Shown: piece by piece, positions 7,004 to 16,854 of the stretch
How the letters are laid out: every line of letters starts with the position of its first letter
How positions within the stretch are numbered: position 1 is the first letter of the stretch
The notes under the pieces: model-generated
The model's input: the letters and a program-made list of their open reading frames with translations, nothing else
What the model was told of the DNA's origin: nothing
Databases searched by the model: none
NCBI GenBank assembly: GCA_038243635.1
Contig: JBBSQW010000002.1
Span: 1-64,000 of the forward strand
Direction of reading: 5' to 3'
DNA length: 64,000 nt
From: Pseudopedobacter sp038243635
Lineage (GTDB): Bacteria > Bacteroidota > Bacteroidia > Sphingobacteriales > Sphingobacteriaceae
Translations under genes and position numbers: made by a program

Positions 7004-8335
7004 ATGAAAGACCCTTTAAATATCATTAAACTTAGGAACGCAAATGAACCGGAATTTTTGCAAGCTGTAACGGAAGTTGCAGAATCGATTTTCCCTTTTG
7101 TAGAGCAGAATCCAATTTATAGAGATAATAAGATTTTTGAAAGAATGGTGGAGCCAGAAAGAGCTATCATTTTCAGAGTACCTTGGTTAACTGATAAAGG
7201 TGAGGTTGAAGTTAATAGAGGTTATAGAGTGCAAATGAACAGCGCAATTGGTCCATACAAAGGTGGCCTACGTTTTCATCCATCAGTAACGCTAAGTGTA
7301 TTAAAGTTTTTAGCATTTGAGCAGGTTTTTAAGAATAGCCTTACAGGTTTGCCAATGGGCGGCGGTAAAGGAGGTTCTGATTTTGATCCAAAAGGAAAGT
7401 CAGATCATGAAGTAATGCGTTTTTGTCAAAGCTTTATGACGGAGCTATATCGCCACGTAGGTGCTGATATTGATATCCCAGCTGGAGATATTGGTGTAGG
7501 AAAGCGTGAGATTGGTTATCTTTTTGGTCAGTATAAAAGAATAAAAGGAGAATTTACAGGTGTTTTAACCGGTAAAGGATCTGAGTGGGGCGGAAGTCAT
7601 ATTAGACCCGAAGCTACTGGATATGGATTGATTTATTTTGTAGAAGAAATTTTGAAAGCTCAAAACGAAACTATGAAAGATAAGATTGTTGCCGTTTCCG
7701 GTTCTGGTAACGTAGCGCAGTTTGCTGTTGAAAAATGTATCGAAAAGGGAGCGAAGGTAGTTACCATGTCAGATTCTGAGGGCTTCATTTACGATCCTAA
7801 TGGAATAGATACAGAAAAACTAGCTTTTATTAGAAACTTGAAAGAGGTTGAGAGAGGTAGAATTAAAGAATACGCTAAACAATTTTCTGGCGTTACCTTT
7901 TACGCTGGAGAACGCCCTTGGAGAATCAAATGTGATATTGCATTGCCAAATGCGACACAAAACGAATTAAACTTAGAGGATGCTTCAAAATTGATTACAA
8001 ATGGATGTAAGTATGTTGCAGAAGGTGCAAACATGCCATGTACGCCAGAGGCAGTAAACGCATTCAACGCTTCTCATATTTTTTATGCGCCAGGTAAGGC
8101 ATCTAACGCTGGTGGAGTTGCGGTTTCTGGTTTGGAAATGTCACAAAACTCTCAACGTTACTCGTGGACTCGTCAAGAAGTAGACGATAAATTGAAGAAA
8201 GTGATGAAAGATATTCACGATATATGCGTAAAACATGGAACAGATGAAAAAGGTCGTGTGAATTACGAAAGAGGAGCAAATATTGGTGGATTCGTTAAAA
8301 TAGCGGATGCAATGCTTGCACAAGGTTTAGTTTAG
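7004..8335 (+). CDS. gdhA: NADP-specific glutamate dehydrogenase
   Basis: Interconverts 2-oxoglutarate plus ammonium and glutamate; the 443-residue length and sequence style match the hexameric, biosynthetic NADP-dependent class (E. coli GdhA type). The catalytic lysine block PMGGGKGGSDFDPKG stands at about residues 120-134, preceded by the substrate-binding NSAIGPYKGGLRFHP. The Rossmann motif VSGSGNVAQFA is near 231. The C-terminal block SNAGGVAVSGLEMSQNS is intact. It is monocistronic, with a strong terminator directly after it. It supplies glutamate, the amino donor used by IlvE in the cluster at the other end of the window. Confidence 0.95.
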   Translation: MKDPLNIIKLRNANEPEFLQAVTEVAESIFPFVEQNPIYRDNKIFERMVEPERAIIFRVPWLTDKGEVEVNRGYRVQMNSAIGPYKGGLRFHPSVTLSVLKFLAFEQVFKNSLTGLPMGGGKGGSDFDPKGKSDHEVMRFCQSFMTELYRHVGADIDIPAGDIGVGKREIGYLFGQYKRIKGEFTGVLTGKGSEWGGSHIRPEATGYGLIYFVEEILKAQNETMKDKIVAVSGSGNVAQFAVEKCIEKGAKVVTMSDSEGFIYDPNGIDTEKLAFIRNLKEVERGRIKEYAKQFSGVTFYAGERPWRIKCDIALPNATQNELNLEDASKLITNGCKYVAEGANMPCTPEAVNAFNASHIFYAPGKASNAGGVAVSGLEMSQNSQRYSWTRQEVDDKLKKVMKDIHDICVKHGTDEKGRVNYERGANIGGFVKIADAMLAQGLV

Positions 8336-8371
8336 TCTCAATCACTACCGAAATTTTCAAGGAAAATTTTC

Positions 8372-8416
8372 AGAATCACCCAAGTTAATCCGTTTAACTT
8401 GGGTGATTCTTGTTTT
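8372..8416 (+). terminator. Strong intrinsic terminator after gdhA
   Basis: A perfect 17-bp stem (8372-8388 with 8394-8410) with a 5-nt loop is followed by TGTTTT. The 3' arm reaches into the open frame upstream of the thioredoxin gene, which argues against the longest possible start of that gene. Confidence 0.9.
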
Positions 8417-8490
8417 ATCTTCATTTTTTACGGTATAATTTACTCGTTACATCCAACGTTCTACATTCAATTTTAAACATGCGAAATACC

Positions 8491-9129
8491 ATGAAGACGG
8501 TTAATTCTGAAAATAATTCGGGTAGTAGTATGAAAAAGTGGTTTACATTTTCAAATATTTCGACAGTAATTATGCTGGGTTTTATTGTGGCAATGGTTGT
8601 TAACCCGAACGCAAAGGCTTTCGTAATTCAGAATTTAATGAAAGTGGGACTATTCCAGCCCGCGGTACCTTCGCAGAATCAGAATGCGAGCGTACAAAAC
8701 GTGGGTCAACAACCCCCCCTTGATATTATTTTTAAGGATGGTGAGGGAAAAACCGTTAGTTTATCTGACTTAAAAGGAAAAGTAGTTTTCTTGAACTTTT
8801 GGGCTACTTGGTGTCCACCTTGTATCGCTGAAATGCCAAGTATTAATAAATTGAAAAAGCGATATAAAGCAAGTGGTGATGTAGTTTTTTTAATGGTAGA
8901 TGCAGATGGAGATTATCAAAAATCGTCAGCGTTTATGCGTAAGCGTAATTACGATTTACCAATTTATATTGCTGTTAGTCATATTCCGGAGGAAGTTTTT
9001 GGCGATTCGCTGCCCACAACTGTTATTTTGGATAAAGACGGACGCATGGTTTTTAGACAAGAGGGAAGTGCAGATTATGAAAATCCTGAAATTATAACCT
9101 TAATTAATAACCTGCTTTTAACACAGTAA
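8491..9129 (+). CDS. TlpA-like membrane-anchored thioredoxin
   Basis: A redox protein with one N-terminal membrane segment (ISTVIMLGFIVAMVV) and a periplasm-facing TlpA/ResA-type thioredoxin domain. The active site is WCPPC in NFWATWCPPCIAEMP, and cis-Pro is in SLPTTVILDKDG. Such proteins reduce periplasmic disulfides, often in cytochrome c maturation or in response to nutrients. I choose the ATG of MKTVNSEN; MRNTMK 12 nt upstream and MKKWF 39 nt downstream are alternatives. The longer frame from 8410 starts inside the gdhA terminator and is unlikely. It stands alone between gdhA and the glucan locus. Confidence 0.85.
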   Translation: MKTVNSENNSGSSMKKWFTFSNISTVIMLGFIVAMVVNPNAKAFVIQNLMKVGLFQPAVPSQNQNASVQNVGQQPPLDIIFKDGEGKTVSLSDLKGKVVFLNFWATWCPPCIAEMPSINKLKKRYKASGDVVFLMVDADGDYQKSSAFMRKRNYDLPIYIAVSHIPEEVFGDSLPTTVILDKDGRMVFRQEGSADYENPEIITLINNLLLTQ

Positions 9130-9846
9130 ATCGTTAAATAAGACGATGTGGTTTTTTGAAATAAAGAATACAAAAAGCAGTGAGATAAGTCACCGATACA
9201 TTGGTAAAAAAGAGAAGGGAGATTGCAAAGGTTTTAAATTGAGGGATTTACCTTACAGTTCTAAAATGTGTTATCAGATTAATTAGGAACTGGAAAAAGA
9301 TGTTACAATTGAACTTACATTTAAGCTTATTCCAGTGCTGTGAATTCTGTTTTCTTAAATAGGTTAAAATGAATTCTCTGAGCTAAAATTAAAGCATTAA
9401 TGCTTTATAAATATTTGGAAACCAAAATAATTTAAATTGTAAAGCACAATTAAAATATAATTATAACGATTGTTACGGCTAATAAATATCTCAGCTCAGA
9501 AAGAAATTACGGTTTTATTTTAACGTTAAATAACATATTTACTTCTTCTATTTGGAAACATTCAAAAAAAATAGCTTTTTATTCGATTCTTCACAGTTTA
9601 GATGTATTTGGGTAGTTTATGCTTAAAATGCTCTGTAGGGGACACACAAACAAACAATTGTTTCTTTTTGTAGTATAAATGTAGGGGCAAAAGTGCTGAT
9701 TTAAATTAGTCTAAAATCGATTGTAGAGTTATTGTAGGGTTGTTTTTTTTTTCGTGTTCGTTTTATAGCTCCTATATTTGAGTAATCACATACCTAAAAT
9801 GTGATAAACCAATTAACCAAATTATTAATCAAACCAAATTTTTTTT
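9130..9846. other. Long non-coding region upstream of susC
   Basis: About 700 bp of AT-rich DNA with no credible gene on either strand. Only the promoter at its right end is assignable. Regulatory sites for the polysaccharide locus would be expected here, but I cannot point to an operator, and no regulator (SusR, hybrid two-component, ECF/anti-sigma) is adjacent. Confidence 0.6.
9773..9780 (+). promoter_or_regulatory. Probable -7 element of the susC promoter
   Basis: TATATTTG fits TAnnTTTG. A T-run at 9742-9752 lies roughly where the -33 element should be but is not a clean TTTG. A start about 7 nt downstream would give an untranslated leader near 60 nt. Confidence 0.55.
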
Positions 9847-12800
9847 ATGAAAAGAAGGATTACATCATTTATTTTCTTTTTGTGTATGCTAGGTTTTTCT
9901 GCGCTTTCTTATGCGCAAGATTTAGTAGTGACAGGAAAAGTAACTTCACAGGCAGATGGAATTCCATTGCCCGGTGTAACAGTAACGCTGCAAGGCACAA
10001 AAGTTGGCGCTGTCACCAGCTTAACTGGAGAGTACAGAATTAATGCCAACTCAAATGGCACCTTAGCGTTCTCACAGCTAGGTATGAAAACCCAAACTGT
10101 TTCTATTAAAGGACAAACCGTAATTAATATAGGCCTTTTAGAAGATATCGGTTTATTAAATGAGGTTGTAGTTGTAGGTTATGGTGTGCAAAAAAAGAGC
10201 GTAGTTACAGGAGCTATTTCAAAAGTTTCCGGTGCTGAATTCGAATCGCAACCAGTAACCAGATTAGAGCAGGTATTACAAGGTAGAACATCTGGTTTAA
10301 CAATTGCTTCCAGCAGTGGTCAGCCGGGAGAGGGTTCTACAGTAAGGGTTCGTGGTATCACTTCTATTGGAAATAACGATCCATTGTGGGTGGTAGATGG
10401 AGTTATCGTGGATAATGGCGGTATTTCTTATTTAAATCAGTCTGACATCGAATCAGTAGAGGTTTTAAAAGATGCGGCTTCTCAAGCCATTTACGGTACT
10501 AGAGCTGCAGCAGGTGTTATTTTGGTAACAACCAAAAAAGGAAAAGCTGGCGATGTTAGAGTGAATTACAGTGGTTGGTTTGGAACTGCAAAACCTGCTA
10601 GAAAGTTGAATTTGTTAAATGCAACTCAATACGCAACGCTTAGAAACGAAGCGTCTGCAGCGATTGGAGGAGGTGTAGTCTTCTCAGATCCTGCATCTTT
10701 AGGTGTGGGCACTGATTGGCAATCTCAAGTTTTCAACCAAAGTGCTTTCAAAATGAATAACGAATTGAGTTTTAGTGGCGGAAGCGAAAAATCTACCTTT
10801 TATACTTCATTTGGTTATCAGGATATAGACGGTATTGTCGCGACAGACATTTCTAAGTATAAAAGAGCTAACCTTCGTTTAAATAGTACTTACAAGGTAG
10901 CAAAGTGGTTTACAATAGGAGAAAATATTGGTTATGCTTACAGTAAATCCATCGGCTTGGGTAATACGAATAGCGAATTCGGCGGTCCTTTGAGTTCGGC
11001 CATCAATTTAGATCCAATAACTCCAGTGGTAGAGACAGATCCTGCTAAAGCTTCTGCATCACCTTATACAAACGCCAATGTGATTAGAAATGGGCTCAAT
11101 TATCCTTACGGGATTTCTCCTTATGTAGGTCAGGAGTTAACAAATCCTGTGGCTTATACACAAACTCGTTTAGGTAATTACGGTTGGGGACATAATATTG
11201 TTGGAAACGTTTTTGCAGAAGTGAGTCCTGTAAAAGGCTTAAAATTGAGGTCTACTGTAGGTTCAAAATTGGCCTTTTACGGTGATGAAAACTTTACTCC
11301 ACAATTCTATTTAAATACTTCCACTATAAATACTGACAACACTTTTACTAGAGGAATCAATAGACGATTTGACTATAATTTAGAGAATACAGCATCTTAC
11401 ACAAGAGCTTTTTCTAAACATAACGTGACCGTTTTAATTGGACAAGGCGCTTACGCGGAAAATAGGGTTTACTCCAGCAGTATAACTTATAAAGGTCTTC
11501 CAGTAGATAATTTTGATGACGCATCTATGAATTACAAAATTCCAGCGGCTCAAATTACTGCAAACGGAAGCGAAGGTCAATTGCATACCATTTCATCCTT
11601 ATTTGCTAGGTTAAACTACAACTACGATGAAAAATATTTAGTAGAAGGAATTGTAAGAAGAGATGGTTCTTCAAGATTTGGCGGTAACAACAAATTTGGT
11701 GTGTTCCCATCTTTTTCTTTAGGTTGGGTACCAACAAGAGAGAGTTTTTGGCCTAAAAATGAAATCGTTAACTTTCTGAAAATTCGTGGCGGTTATGGTG
11801 TCGTAGGAAGTGATGCATTTGGTGATAATGCTTTCTTATCAACCATAGGTGGTGGTAGAAGTTATAGTTATGGTGATCAAGATGGGTATTTGAGTGGATA
11901 TAGCCCAAATGCACCAGCAAATCCAGATTTAAAATGGGAAGAAACTTCTCAGCTCAACGTAGGGCTTGATGCTACTTTATTCCAAAATTTAACATTCACA
12001 GCAGAATTCTACAAAAAGAAAACAACTGGTTTGTTGCAAAAAAATAGAATTCCAAGTTATACTGGTGCCATAGATAACCCTTTTGCAAACGTGGGGGATA
12101 TGGAAAATTCAGGAGTAGAGTTTGAATTGGGATACAACAAGAAGGTTGGAGAAGTTGATCTTTCTCTTAATGGAAATTATTCTTTTCTTCATAATGAAGT
12201 AAGTTATTTAGGTACTGGAATAGAATACTTATCTGGAGGATCTACATTTCAATCAAGTTCATATCCTATTACCAGAACCGCAGTAGGCGAAGCTTACAAT
12301 TCGTTCTTTGGTTTTAAAACAATGGGAATTTTCCAAAACCAAAATGATATAGATACCTATACAGGTCCGTTGGGAAAAATTCAGCCTGATGCTAAACCAG
12401 GTGATTTTAGATGGGCAGATACAGATGGTGATGGTGCAATTACGCAAACCGACAGGGTTTTCATCGGAAACCCTACACCAACTTATCAGTTTGGTTTTTC
12501 AGCTTCCGCTGCTTACAAAAATTTCGACATCTTAGTTTTCGGACAAGGATCTGGCGGTAATAAAATTTTTCAGGGATTAAGGCGGTTAGATGTTACAAAT
12601 GCGAACTGGAACACACAAGCATTGAGCAGATGGACTGGGGAAGGAACGTCAAACACATATCCACGTTTGGCACAAGGAGATCCCAGTGGGAATTTCAACT
12701 CACCTTCAGATTTTTATTTAGAAGATGGTGATTATTTTAGAATAAAAACCCTGCAGTTAGGTTATACATTCTCTAACAAATTGATTTCTAAAATTGGGAT

Positions 12801-12957
12801 GAAAAAAGCGAGAATTTATTTGACAGGAGAGAATCTTGTAACTTTTACTAAATACACCGGCTATGACCCAGAAATTGGAGGTGCAAGTTTTAGTATCGAC
12901 CGTGGTATTTATCCGCAATCAAGAGCATTTTTGTTAGGTTTAAGTGTTGGATTTTAA
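9847..12957 (+). CDS. SusC/RagA-family TonB-dependent outer-membrane transporter
   Basis: The outer-membrane channel of the locus, importing oligosaccharides captured by its SusD partner using TonB energy. The 1036-residue chain has a signal peptide (about 1-23), a carboxypeptidase-regulatory-like domain (about 26-105, beginning VTGKVTSQADG), a TonB-box-like EVVVVGYG near 105, a plug domain (about 118-235, with VRVRGITSIG, PLWVVDGV and ASQAIYGTRAAAGVILVTTKKG) and a long beta-barrel ending in an aromatic residue (SVGF). The gene is intact. It is followed after 11 bp by its SusD, one transcription unit. Substrate is inferred as beta-glucan from the GH16 enzymes and GH30/GH5 remnants downstream. 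Confidence 0.95.
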   Translation: MKRRITSFIFFLCMLGFSALSYAQDLVVTGKVTSQADGIPLPGVTVTLQGTKVGAVTSLTGEYRINANSNGTLAFSQLGMKTQTVSIKGQTVINIGLLEDIGLLNEVVVVGYGVQKKSVVTGAISKVSGAEFESQPVTRLEQVLQGRTSGLTIASSSGQPGEGSTVRVRGITSIGNNDPLWVVDGVIVDNGGISYLNQSDIESVEVLKDAASQAIYGTRAAAGVILVTTKKGKAGDVRVNYSGWFGTAKPARKLNLLNATQYATLRNEASAAIGGGVVFSDPASLGVGTDWQSQVFNQSAFKMNNELSFSGGSEKSTFYTSFGYQDIDGIVATDISKYKRANLRLNSTYKVAKWFTIGENIGYAYSKSIGLGNTNSEFGGPLSSAINLDPITPVVETDPAKASASPYTNANVIRNGLNYPYGISPYVGQELTNPVAYTQTRLGNYGWGHNIVGNVFAEVSPVKGLKLRSTVGSKLAFYGDENFTPQFYLNTSTINTDNTFTRGINRRFDYNLENTASYTRAFSKHNVTVLIGQGAYAENRVYSSSITYKGLPVDNFDDASMNYKIPAAQITANGSEGQLHTISSLFARLNYNYDEKYLVEGIVRRDGSSRFGGNNKFGVFPSFSLGWVPTRESFWPKNEIVNFLKIRGGYGVVGSDAFGDNAFLSTIGGGRSYSYGDQDGYLSGYSPNAPANPDLKWEETSQLNVGLDATLFQNLTFTAEFYKKKTTGLLQKNRIPSYTGAIDNPFANVGDMENSGVEFELGYNKKVGEVDLSLNGNYSFLHNEVSYLGTGIEYLSGGSTFQSSSYPITRTAVGEAYNSFFGFKTMGIFQNQNDIDTYTGPLGKIQPDAKPGDFRWADTDGDGAITQTDRVFIGNPTPTYQFGFSASAAYKNFDILVFGQGSGGNKIFQGLRRLDVTNANWNTQALSRWTGEGTSNTYPRLAQGDPSGNFNSPSDFYLEDGDYFRIKTLQLGYTFSNKLISKIGMKKARIYLTGENLVTFTKYTGYDPEIGGASFSIDRGIYPQSRAFLLGLSVGF

Positions 12958-12968
12958 TAATTATAACG

Positions 12969-14504
12969 ATGAAAAAATTAATTAAAATAAGTGCGTTGGT
13001 AGTGGCAGGCTTGCTCGTTACACAAGCGTGTAAAAATAATTTTATTGATATAAAGCCTAAAGGAACGGATTTAGAGTCAAATTATTATAAAAATCAAACT
13101 GAAGCTTTTAACGGCTTAGTTGCAGTTTATGACGTGGTAGGTTGGCAAGGAGATTTTGTAACAAGGGAGAATGCTATGAGTGCAGGTTCAGATGATCATT
13201 ATGCTGGAGGTGGTTCTGCCTCTGACGTTTCAGAACTACAAGCCATTTCTATATGGGCGCTGACCCCAGCAAATGGTCCACAGGGAACGTTGTGGAGTGC
13301 AGGCTACTCAGGAGTTTTTAGAGCAAATACCTTGCTTAAGAAATTGCCAGATGTGCCAATGGATGACGCTTTGAAAAGTAGATATATTTCAGAAACTAAG
13401 TTTTTGAGAGCCTATTTTTACTTTGATTTGGTAAGGTTTTTCGGGAACATCCCACTTATAACTGAACCTCTCTCTCAGGCAGATATATATAATGTTTTGC
13501 AGGCTAAACCAGAATTAGTTTACGCACAGATTGAAAAAGATTTGAAAGATGCAATAGCAGATACAAATCTTCCTAACACAGTGACCTCGACTATTGACGG
13601 TGGACGTATTACCAAAGGCGCTGCACATGCTTTATTGGGTAAGGTATTATTGTATGAAAAAAAGTATGCAGAGGCTGCGGCAGAATTGGCTTTAGTAAAT
13701 GGAACGCCGGGTCAGTTGAATGCAACTTATGGCTATAAATTGTTAACTAATTTTGGTGATTTATGGAAAACGAATACCAAATTTAATAGCGAGTCAATTA
13801 TGGAAATCACTCACTCTTCTAAATCAGCTGGTTCATGGGATTGTATTTCCTGTACTGAGGGAAACGTATTGAATATAATGACCGCTCCCCGAGATTACAA
13901 AACCGTAGCAGCAACTGCTCCTGATTATATCTCTGGGTATGGTTTTTTACCAATTACCCAAAATCTTTTTGATGCAATTCATTACGACCCTAGAAACAAA
14001 GCTACAGTGCTTAACATGGATAGCTTACAAGCAAACGGTATTGCAACGTATAATGCGACTTCTGGTTATAAAAACACTGGTTTCTTGCTAGAGAAATTTG
14101 CTGGAAGAGTTTCAGATAAAACAACGGGTGGCGGTACAACAGAATTAAATTATCCTCAAAATATGTATGCCATTCGTTTGGCCGATACTTATTTAATGGA
14201 AGCAGAAGCTTTGATTATGGGAGGTGGAGATTTAGCTAGAGCTGCATCGTTACTTACAGCTGTGAGAACAAGAGCTCATAATGATGGAATTGTTCGCCCT
14301 GTGGTAGCAACAATGGCAAATGTAAAGTCAGAAAGAAGATTAGAACTAGTAGGCGAAGGCCATAGATTGCCAGATTTGATTAGATGGGGTGATGCAGCAA
14401 CCGTTTTAGCTTCGCGTGGGTTTACTGCAAATAAAAACGAATTGCTTCCAATTCCTTTGAATGAATTGGATAACACTAAATTGGTCCAAAATCCAGGGTA
14501 TTAA
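12969..14504 (+). CDS. SusD/RagB-family nutrient-binding outer-membrane lipoprotein
   Basis: The surface lipoprotein that caps the SusC channel and binds the incoming glycan. A signal peptide ends at a lipobox just before Cys21 (VTQAC). Family landmarks include the AVYDVVG region near 55, the TLLKKLPDVPMDD and FLRAYFYFDLVRFFGNIPLI TPR-like helices near 115-160, a DTYLMEAEAL helix near 400 and the C-terminal RRLELVGEGHRLPDLIRWG segment. Length (511) is normal and no break is seen. It is translationally close to susC (11-bp gap) and 16 bp ahead of the surface glycan-binding protein. Confidence 0.94.
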   Translation: MKKLIKISALVVAGLLVTQACKNNFIDIKPKGTDLESNYYKNQTEAFNGLVAVYDVVGWQGDFVTRENAMSAGSDDHYAGGGSASDVSELQAISIWALTPANGPQGTLWSAGYSGVFRANTLLKKLPDVPMDDALKSRYISETKFLRAYFYFDLVRFFGNIPLITEPLSQADIYNVLQAKPELVYAQIEKDLKDAIADTNLPNTVTSTIDGGRITKGAAHALLGKVLLYEKKYAEAAAELALVNGTPGQLNATYGYKLLTNFGDLWKTNTKFNSESIMEITHSSKSAGSWDCISCTEGNVLNIMTAPRDYKTVAATAPDYISGYGFLPITQNLFDAIHYDPRNKATVLNMDSLQANGIATYNATSGYKNTGFLLEKFAGRVSDKTTGGGTTELNYPQNMYAIRLADTYLMEAEALIMGGGDLARAASLLTAVRTRAHNDGIVRPVVATMANVKSERRLELVGEGHRLPDLIRWGDAATVLASRGFTANKNELLPIPLNELDNTKLVQNPGY

Positions 14505-14520
14505 ATAAATTCTTAAAAAA

Positions 14521-15948
14521 ATGAAAAAACAAAGAAATATACTTAAAGCTCTCGGACTCGCTGTTTTGCTGAGTGCGGCAGCATGTAACCCAGAAAAATT
14601 TGCTGGGGATTTGGGTCCTACACCAACTTCTGACGAGGTTAAAATTACGGCAACACCTGATGGTACCAATCCTAATATCATCCATTTTACTAATGAAACT
14701 CCTGGCACTGTCACTGCAGTTTGGGATTTGGGAAATGGAGAGAATGGAAACGGAAAAACTATTGATGGATCATATGCAAATGCCGGAAGTTATGATGTTA
14801 AACTAACTGTATTCACAAAAGGTGGATATGCATCCAATACAACAAAAGTTACCATTGCCACTACTAATGTGAGTATGTTGGACAGAGAAGATTATAACTT
14901 CTTAACTGGCGGCAAAGACAGCTTAACTGGGAAGAAATGGAGAATTGCTGGGGAATTGAAAGGTCATTTAGGCGTAGGTCCAGCAGCGGAAGCTAGTCCA
15001 ATTTGGTATGAAGCAGGACCAAATGAGAAAGCAAGTGAAGGTATCTATGATGACAGGATGGTTTTTAGTTTGTTCGATAATTTTTCTTTCAACTATATAA
15101 ACCACGGTAATACCTTTGCTAGCGGAGAGTTTGCAGGTGATTTAAGTCCTGGAGCTGGTGGTAACGGTGATGTAACTGTTCCTTTTACGCCACCATCCGG
15201 AATGAGCTGGAGCATTAGCGAAGAAGGTGGTAAAAAATATTTAAAAATGTCTAAGGGAGGATTTTTAGGATATTATGTAGGTTCTACTAGATATGAGATT
15301 CTAAAACTAACCGAGGATGAAATGTATCTTAAAGGGGATTCTAAAAAGCCGTCTGACGCGTGGTGGTTTAGATTGGTGAAAGAAAGTTATAAACAAGTAG
15401 TAGTAGTGGTAACAAAACCTTACAAAGCACCAGATATTTCTGATGATTTTGATGCCCATTCAACAGTTGTATGGAAAAAAGAGTCGCTTACTTTAAACGA
15501 AAGTTATGACAATCCGCTTCCTTTAGGTTTAAACACCTCTGCAAAAGTGGGCATGTATGCTAAGCAAGATGGTCAGCCTTATGAGTTTGCAAACATGTAT
15601 GCAGATTTTGATTACAAATTTGACCTTAATGCCAAACACACCGTAACGCTTAAAATTTACATTCCAAGTTCTAATGACTTTACAACGGAATTGGGAGAAT
15701 CTTGGGCAAATCAATTTTTGCTAAAACAGGTTTCTGTTAAGTTACAGGATGGTACTATAGCTGCGCCATTTTCCACTCAGGTAGAGAAAATTCAACAAGT
15801 GACGCAGTTAGATAGATGGGTACAGTTAACCTTCGATTTTAACGATGCCGTTACCAGAAAAGATTTAGACAGATTTGTTATCCAAGTTGGCGGTGAAGGT
15901 AATTTTATCCCAGGTCTGTTTTATATAGACGATATTAAGTTTCAATAA
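14521..15948 (+). CDS. PKD-domain surface glycan-binding lipoprotein (SusE/F position)
   Basis: A 475-residue lipoprotein whose signal peptide ends at the lipobox SAAAC. Residues about 40-115 form a PKD-like Ig domain (VTAVWDLGNGENG, then GSYDVKLTVFTKGG). The middle (about 135-290) is rich in Trp and Gly with WRIAGELKGHLGVG and DAWWFRL. The C-terminal 150 residues look like a carbohydrate-binding jelly-roll. By position and build it is the accessory glycan-binding protein of the locus; PKD-containing proteins of this type occur in laminarin (beta-1,3-glucan) loci of Bacteroides. Binding itself is inferred. A hairpin terminator stands directly after it. Confidence 0.8.
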   Translation: MKKQRNILKALGLAVLLSAAACNPEKFAGDLGPTPTSDEVKITATPDGTNPNIIHFTNETPGTVTAVWDLGNGENGNGKTIDGSYANAGSYDVKLTVFTKGGYASNTTKVTIATTNVSMLDREDYNFLTGGKDSLTGKKWRIAGELKGHLGVGPAAEASPIWYEAGPNEKASEGIYDDRMVFSLFDNFSFNYINHGNTFASGEFAGDLSPGAGGNGDVTVPFTPPSGMSWSISEEGGKKYLKMSKGGFLGYYVGSTRYEILKLTEDEMYLKGDSKKPSDAWWFRLVKESYKQVVVVVTKPYKAPDISDDFDAHSTVVWKKESLTLNESYDNPLPLGLNTSAKVGMYAKQDGQPYEFANMYADFDYKFDLNAKHTVTLKIYIPSSNDFTTELGESWANQFLLKQVSVKLQDGTIAAPFSTQVEKIQQVTQLDRWVQLTFDFNDAVTRKDLDRFVIQVGGEGNFIPGLFYIDDIKFQ

Positions 15949-15958
15949 TTTCTGTTTT

Positions 15959-15989
15959 AAGTTGCCCGCATACGCGGGCAACTTTTTTT
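15959..15989 (+). terminator. Intrinsic terminator inside the glucan locus
   Basis: A perfect 9-bp G+C-rich stem GTTGCCCGC/GCGGGCAAC with a 4-nt loop, followed by seven T, lies between the glycan-binding protein and the first GH16 gene, ending only 10 bp before that gene's ATG. It probably lowers transcription of the enzyme genes relative to the binding and import genes, unless a promoter is hidden in the glycan-binding gene. Confidence 0.88.
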
Positions 15990-15999
15990 ATCTCCTAAT

Positions 16000-16854
16000 A
16001 TGAAAAAACAAAATTTCTTCTTTTTATCAATTGCAGTATTGAATATTATTTCCTGCTCAGGTAATAAAGATGAATCCACACTGCCCAGATTTGAACCCAT
16101 AAAGGTACCGCCGAAAGAGTGGACTTTTGATACTGCCCCAATTTGGGCTGATGAGTTCGAAAAAAACGGTGCACCGGATCCTACTAAATGGAGTTATGAT
16201 ATCGGCGGAAGCGGGTGGGGAAACAATGAATTGGAATATTATACGGATTCTAGAAATAATAGTAATGTGGCGGATGGTAAATTAATTATTACCACGTTAA
16301 AAGAAAATTACGGAGGAAGAAACTACACGTCTGCAAGGATGGCAACCAGGGGCAAGGGTGATTTTTTATATGGCAGGTTTGAAATTAAAGCTAAACTGCC
16401 AGCTGGAAAAGGTACTTGGCCAGCAATTTGGATGTTGCCGACAGATTTCGCTTATGGTGATTGGCCAAAATCAGGAGAAATTGATATTATGGAACATGTA
16501 GGTTATGATCCTAATGTCATCCATATTACTACACATACTTTAGCCTATTATTTTAAAATCAACACCCAAAAAACGGCTATAAAAACTATTCCTACAGCCA
16601 CTACAGATTTTCATATTTACCGAATAGATTGGACTCCTCTTGCAATAAAAGGGTATATTGATGATTCAAAGGTTTTTGAATTTGATAATGAAAATACTGG
16701 ATTTCAAGTATGGCCTTTTGATAAAAGATTTCACATTTTGTTAAATTTAGCATACGGCGGTGATTGGGGCGGAGCGCAAGGTATTGATGATACTGCGTTG
16801 CCCCAAAAGATGGAAGTAGATTATGTGCGTGTTTATAAGATGATTGAAAAATGA
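16000..16854 (+). CDS. GH16 beta-glucanase, lipoprotein
   Basis: An endo-acting glycoside hydrolase of family 16, expected to cut beta-1,3 or mixed beta-1,3/1,4-glucan (laminarinase type). The 284-residue chain begins with a lipoprotein signal (lipobox before Cys20, IISCSG), then a single GH16 domain. The catalytic signature is GEIDIMEHVG near residue 162: the first Glu is the nucleophile, Asp assists and the last Glu is acid/base. WSYDIGGSGWGNNELEYYT near 62 and GTWPAIWMLP near 143 line the substrate cleft in relatives. The stop overlaps the ATG of the first GH30 remnant (ATGA), a sign that the two were once translated together. Exact linkage specificity cannot be read from sequence. Confidence 0.92.
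   Translation: MKKQNFFFLSIAVLNIISCSGNKDESTLPRFEPIKVPPKEWTFDTAPIWADEFEKNGAPDPTKWSYDIGGSGWGNNELEYYTDSRNNSNVADGKLIITTLKENYGGRNYTSARMATRGKGDFLYGRFEIKAKLPAGKGTWPAIWMLPTDFAYGDWPKSGEIDIMEHVGYDPNVIHITTHTLAYYFKINTQKTAIKTIPTATTDFHIYRIDWTPLAIKGYIDDSKVFEFDNENTGFQVWPFDKRFHILLNLAYGGDWGGAQGIDDTALPQKMEVDYVRVYKMIEK

Noticed and set aside
8410..8490. Longer start of the thioredoxin gene
   Set aside because: It begins inside the gdhA terminator stem and adds a non-signal-like N-terminus.
14406..14714. 102-codon antisense frame over the susD end and the glycan-binding gene start
   Set aside because: Overlaps two confident genes on the opposite strand and shows no domain or signal sequence.
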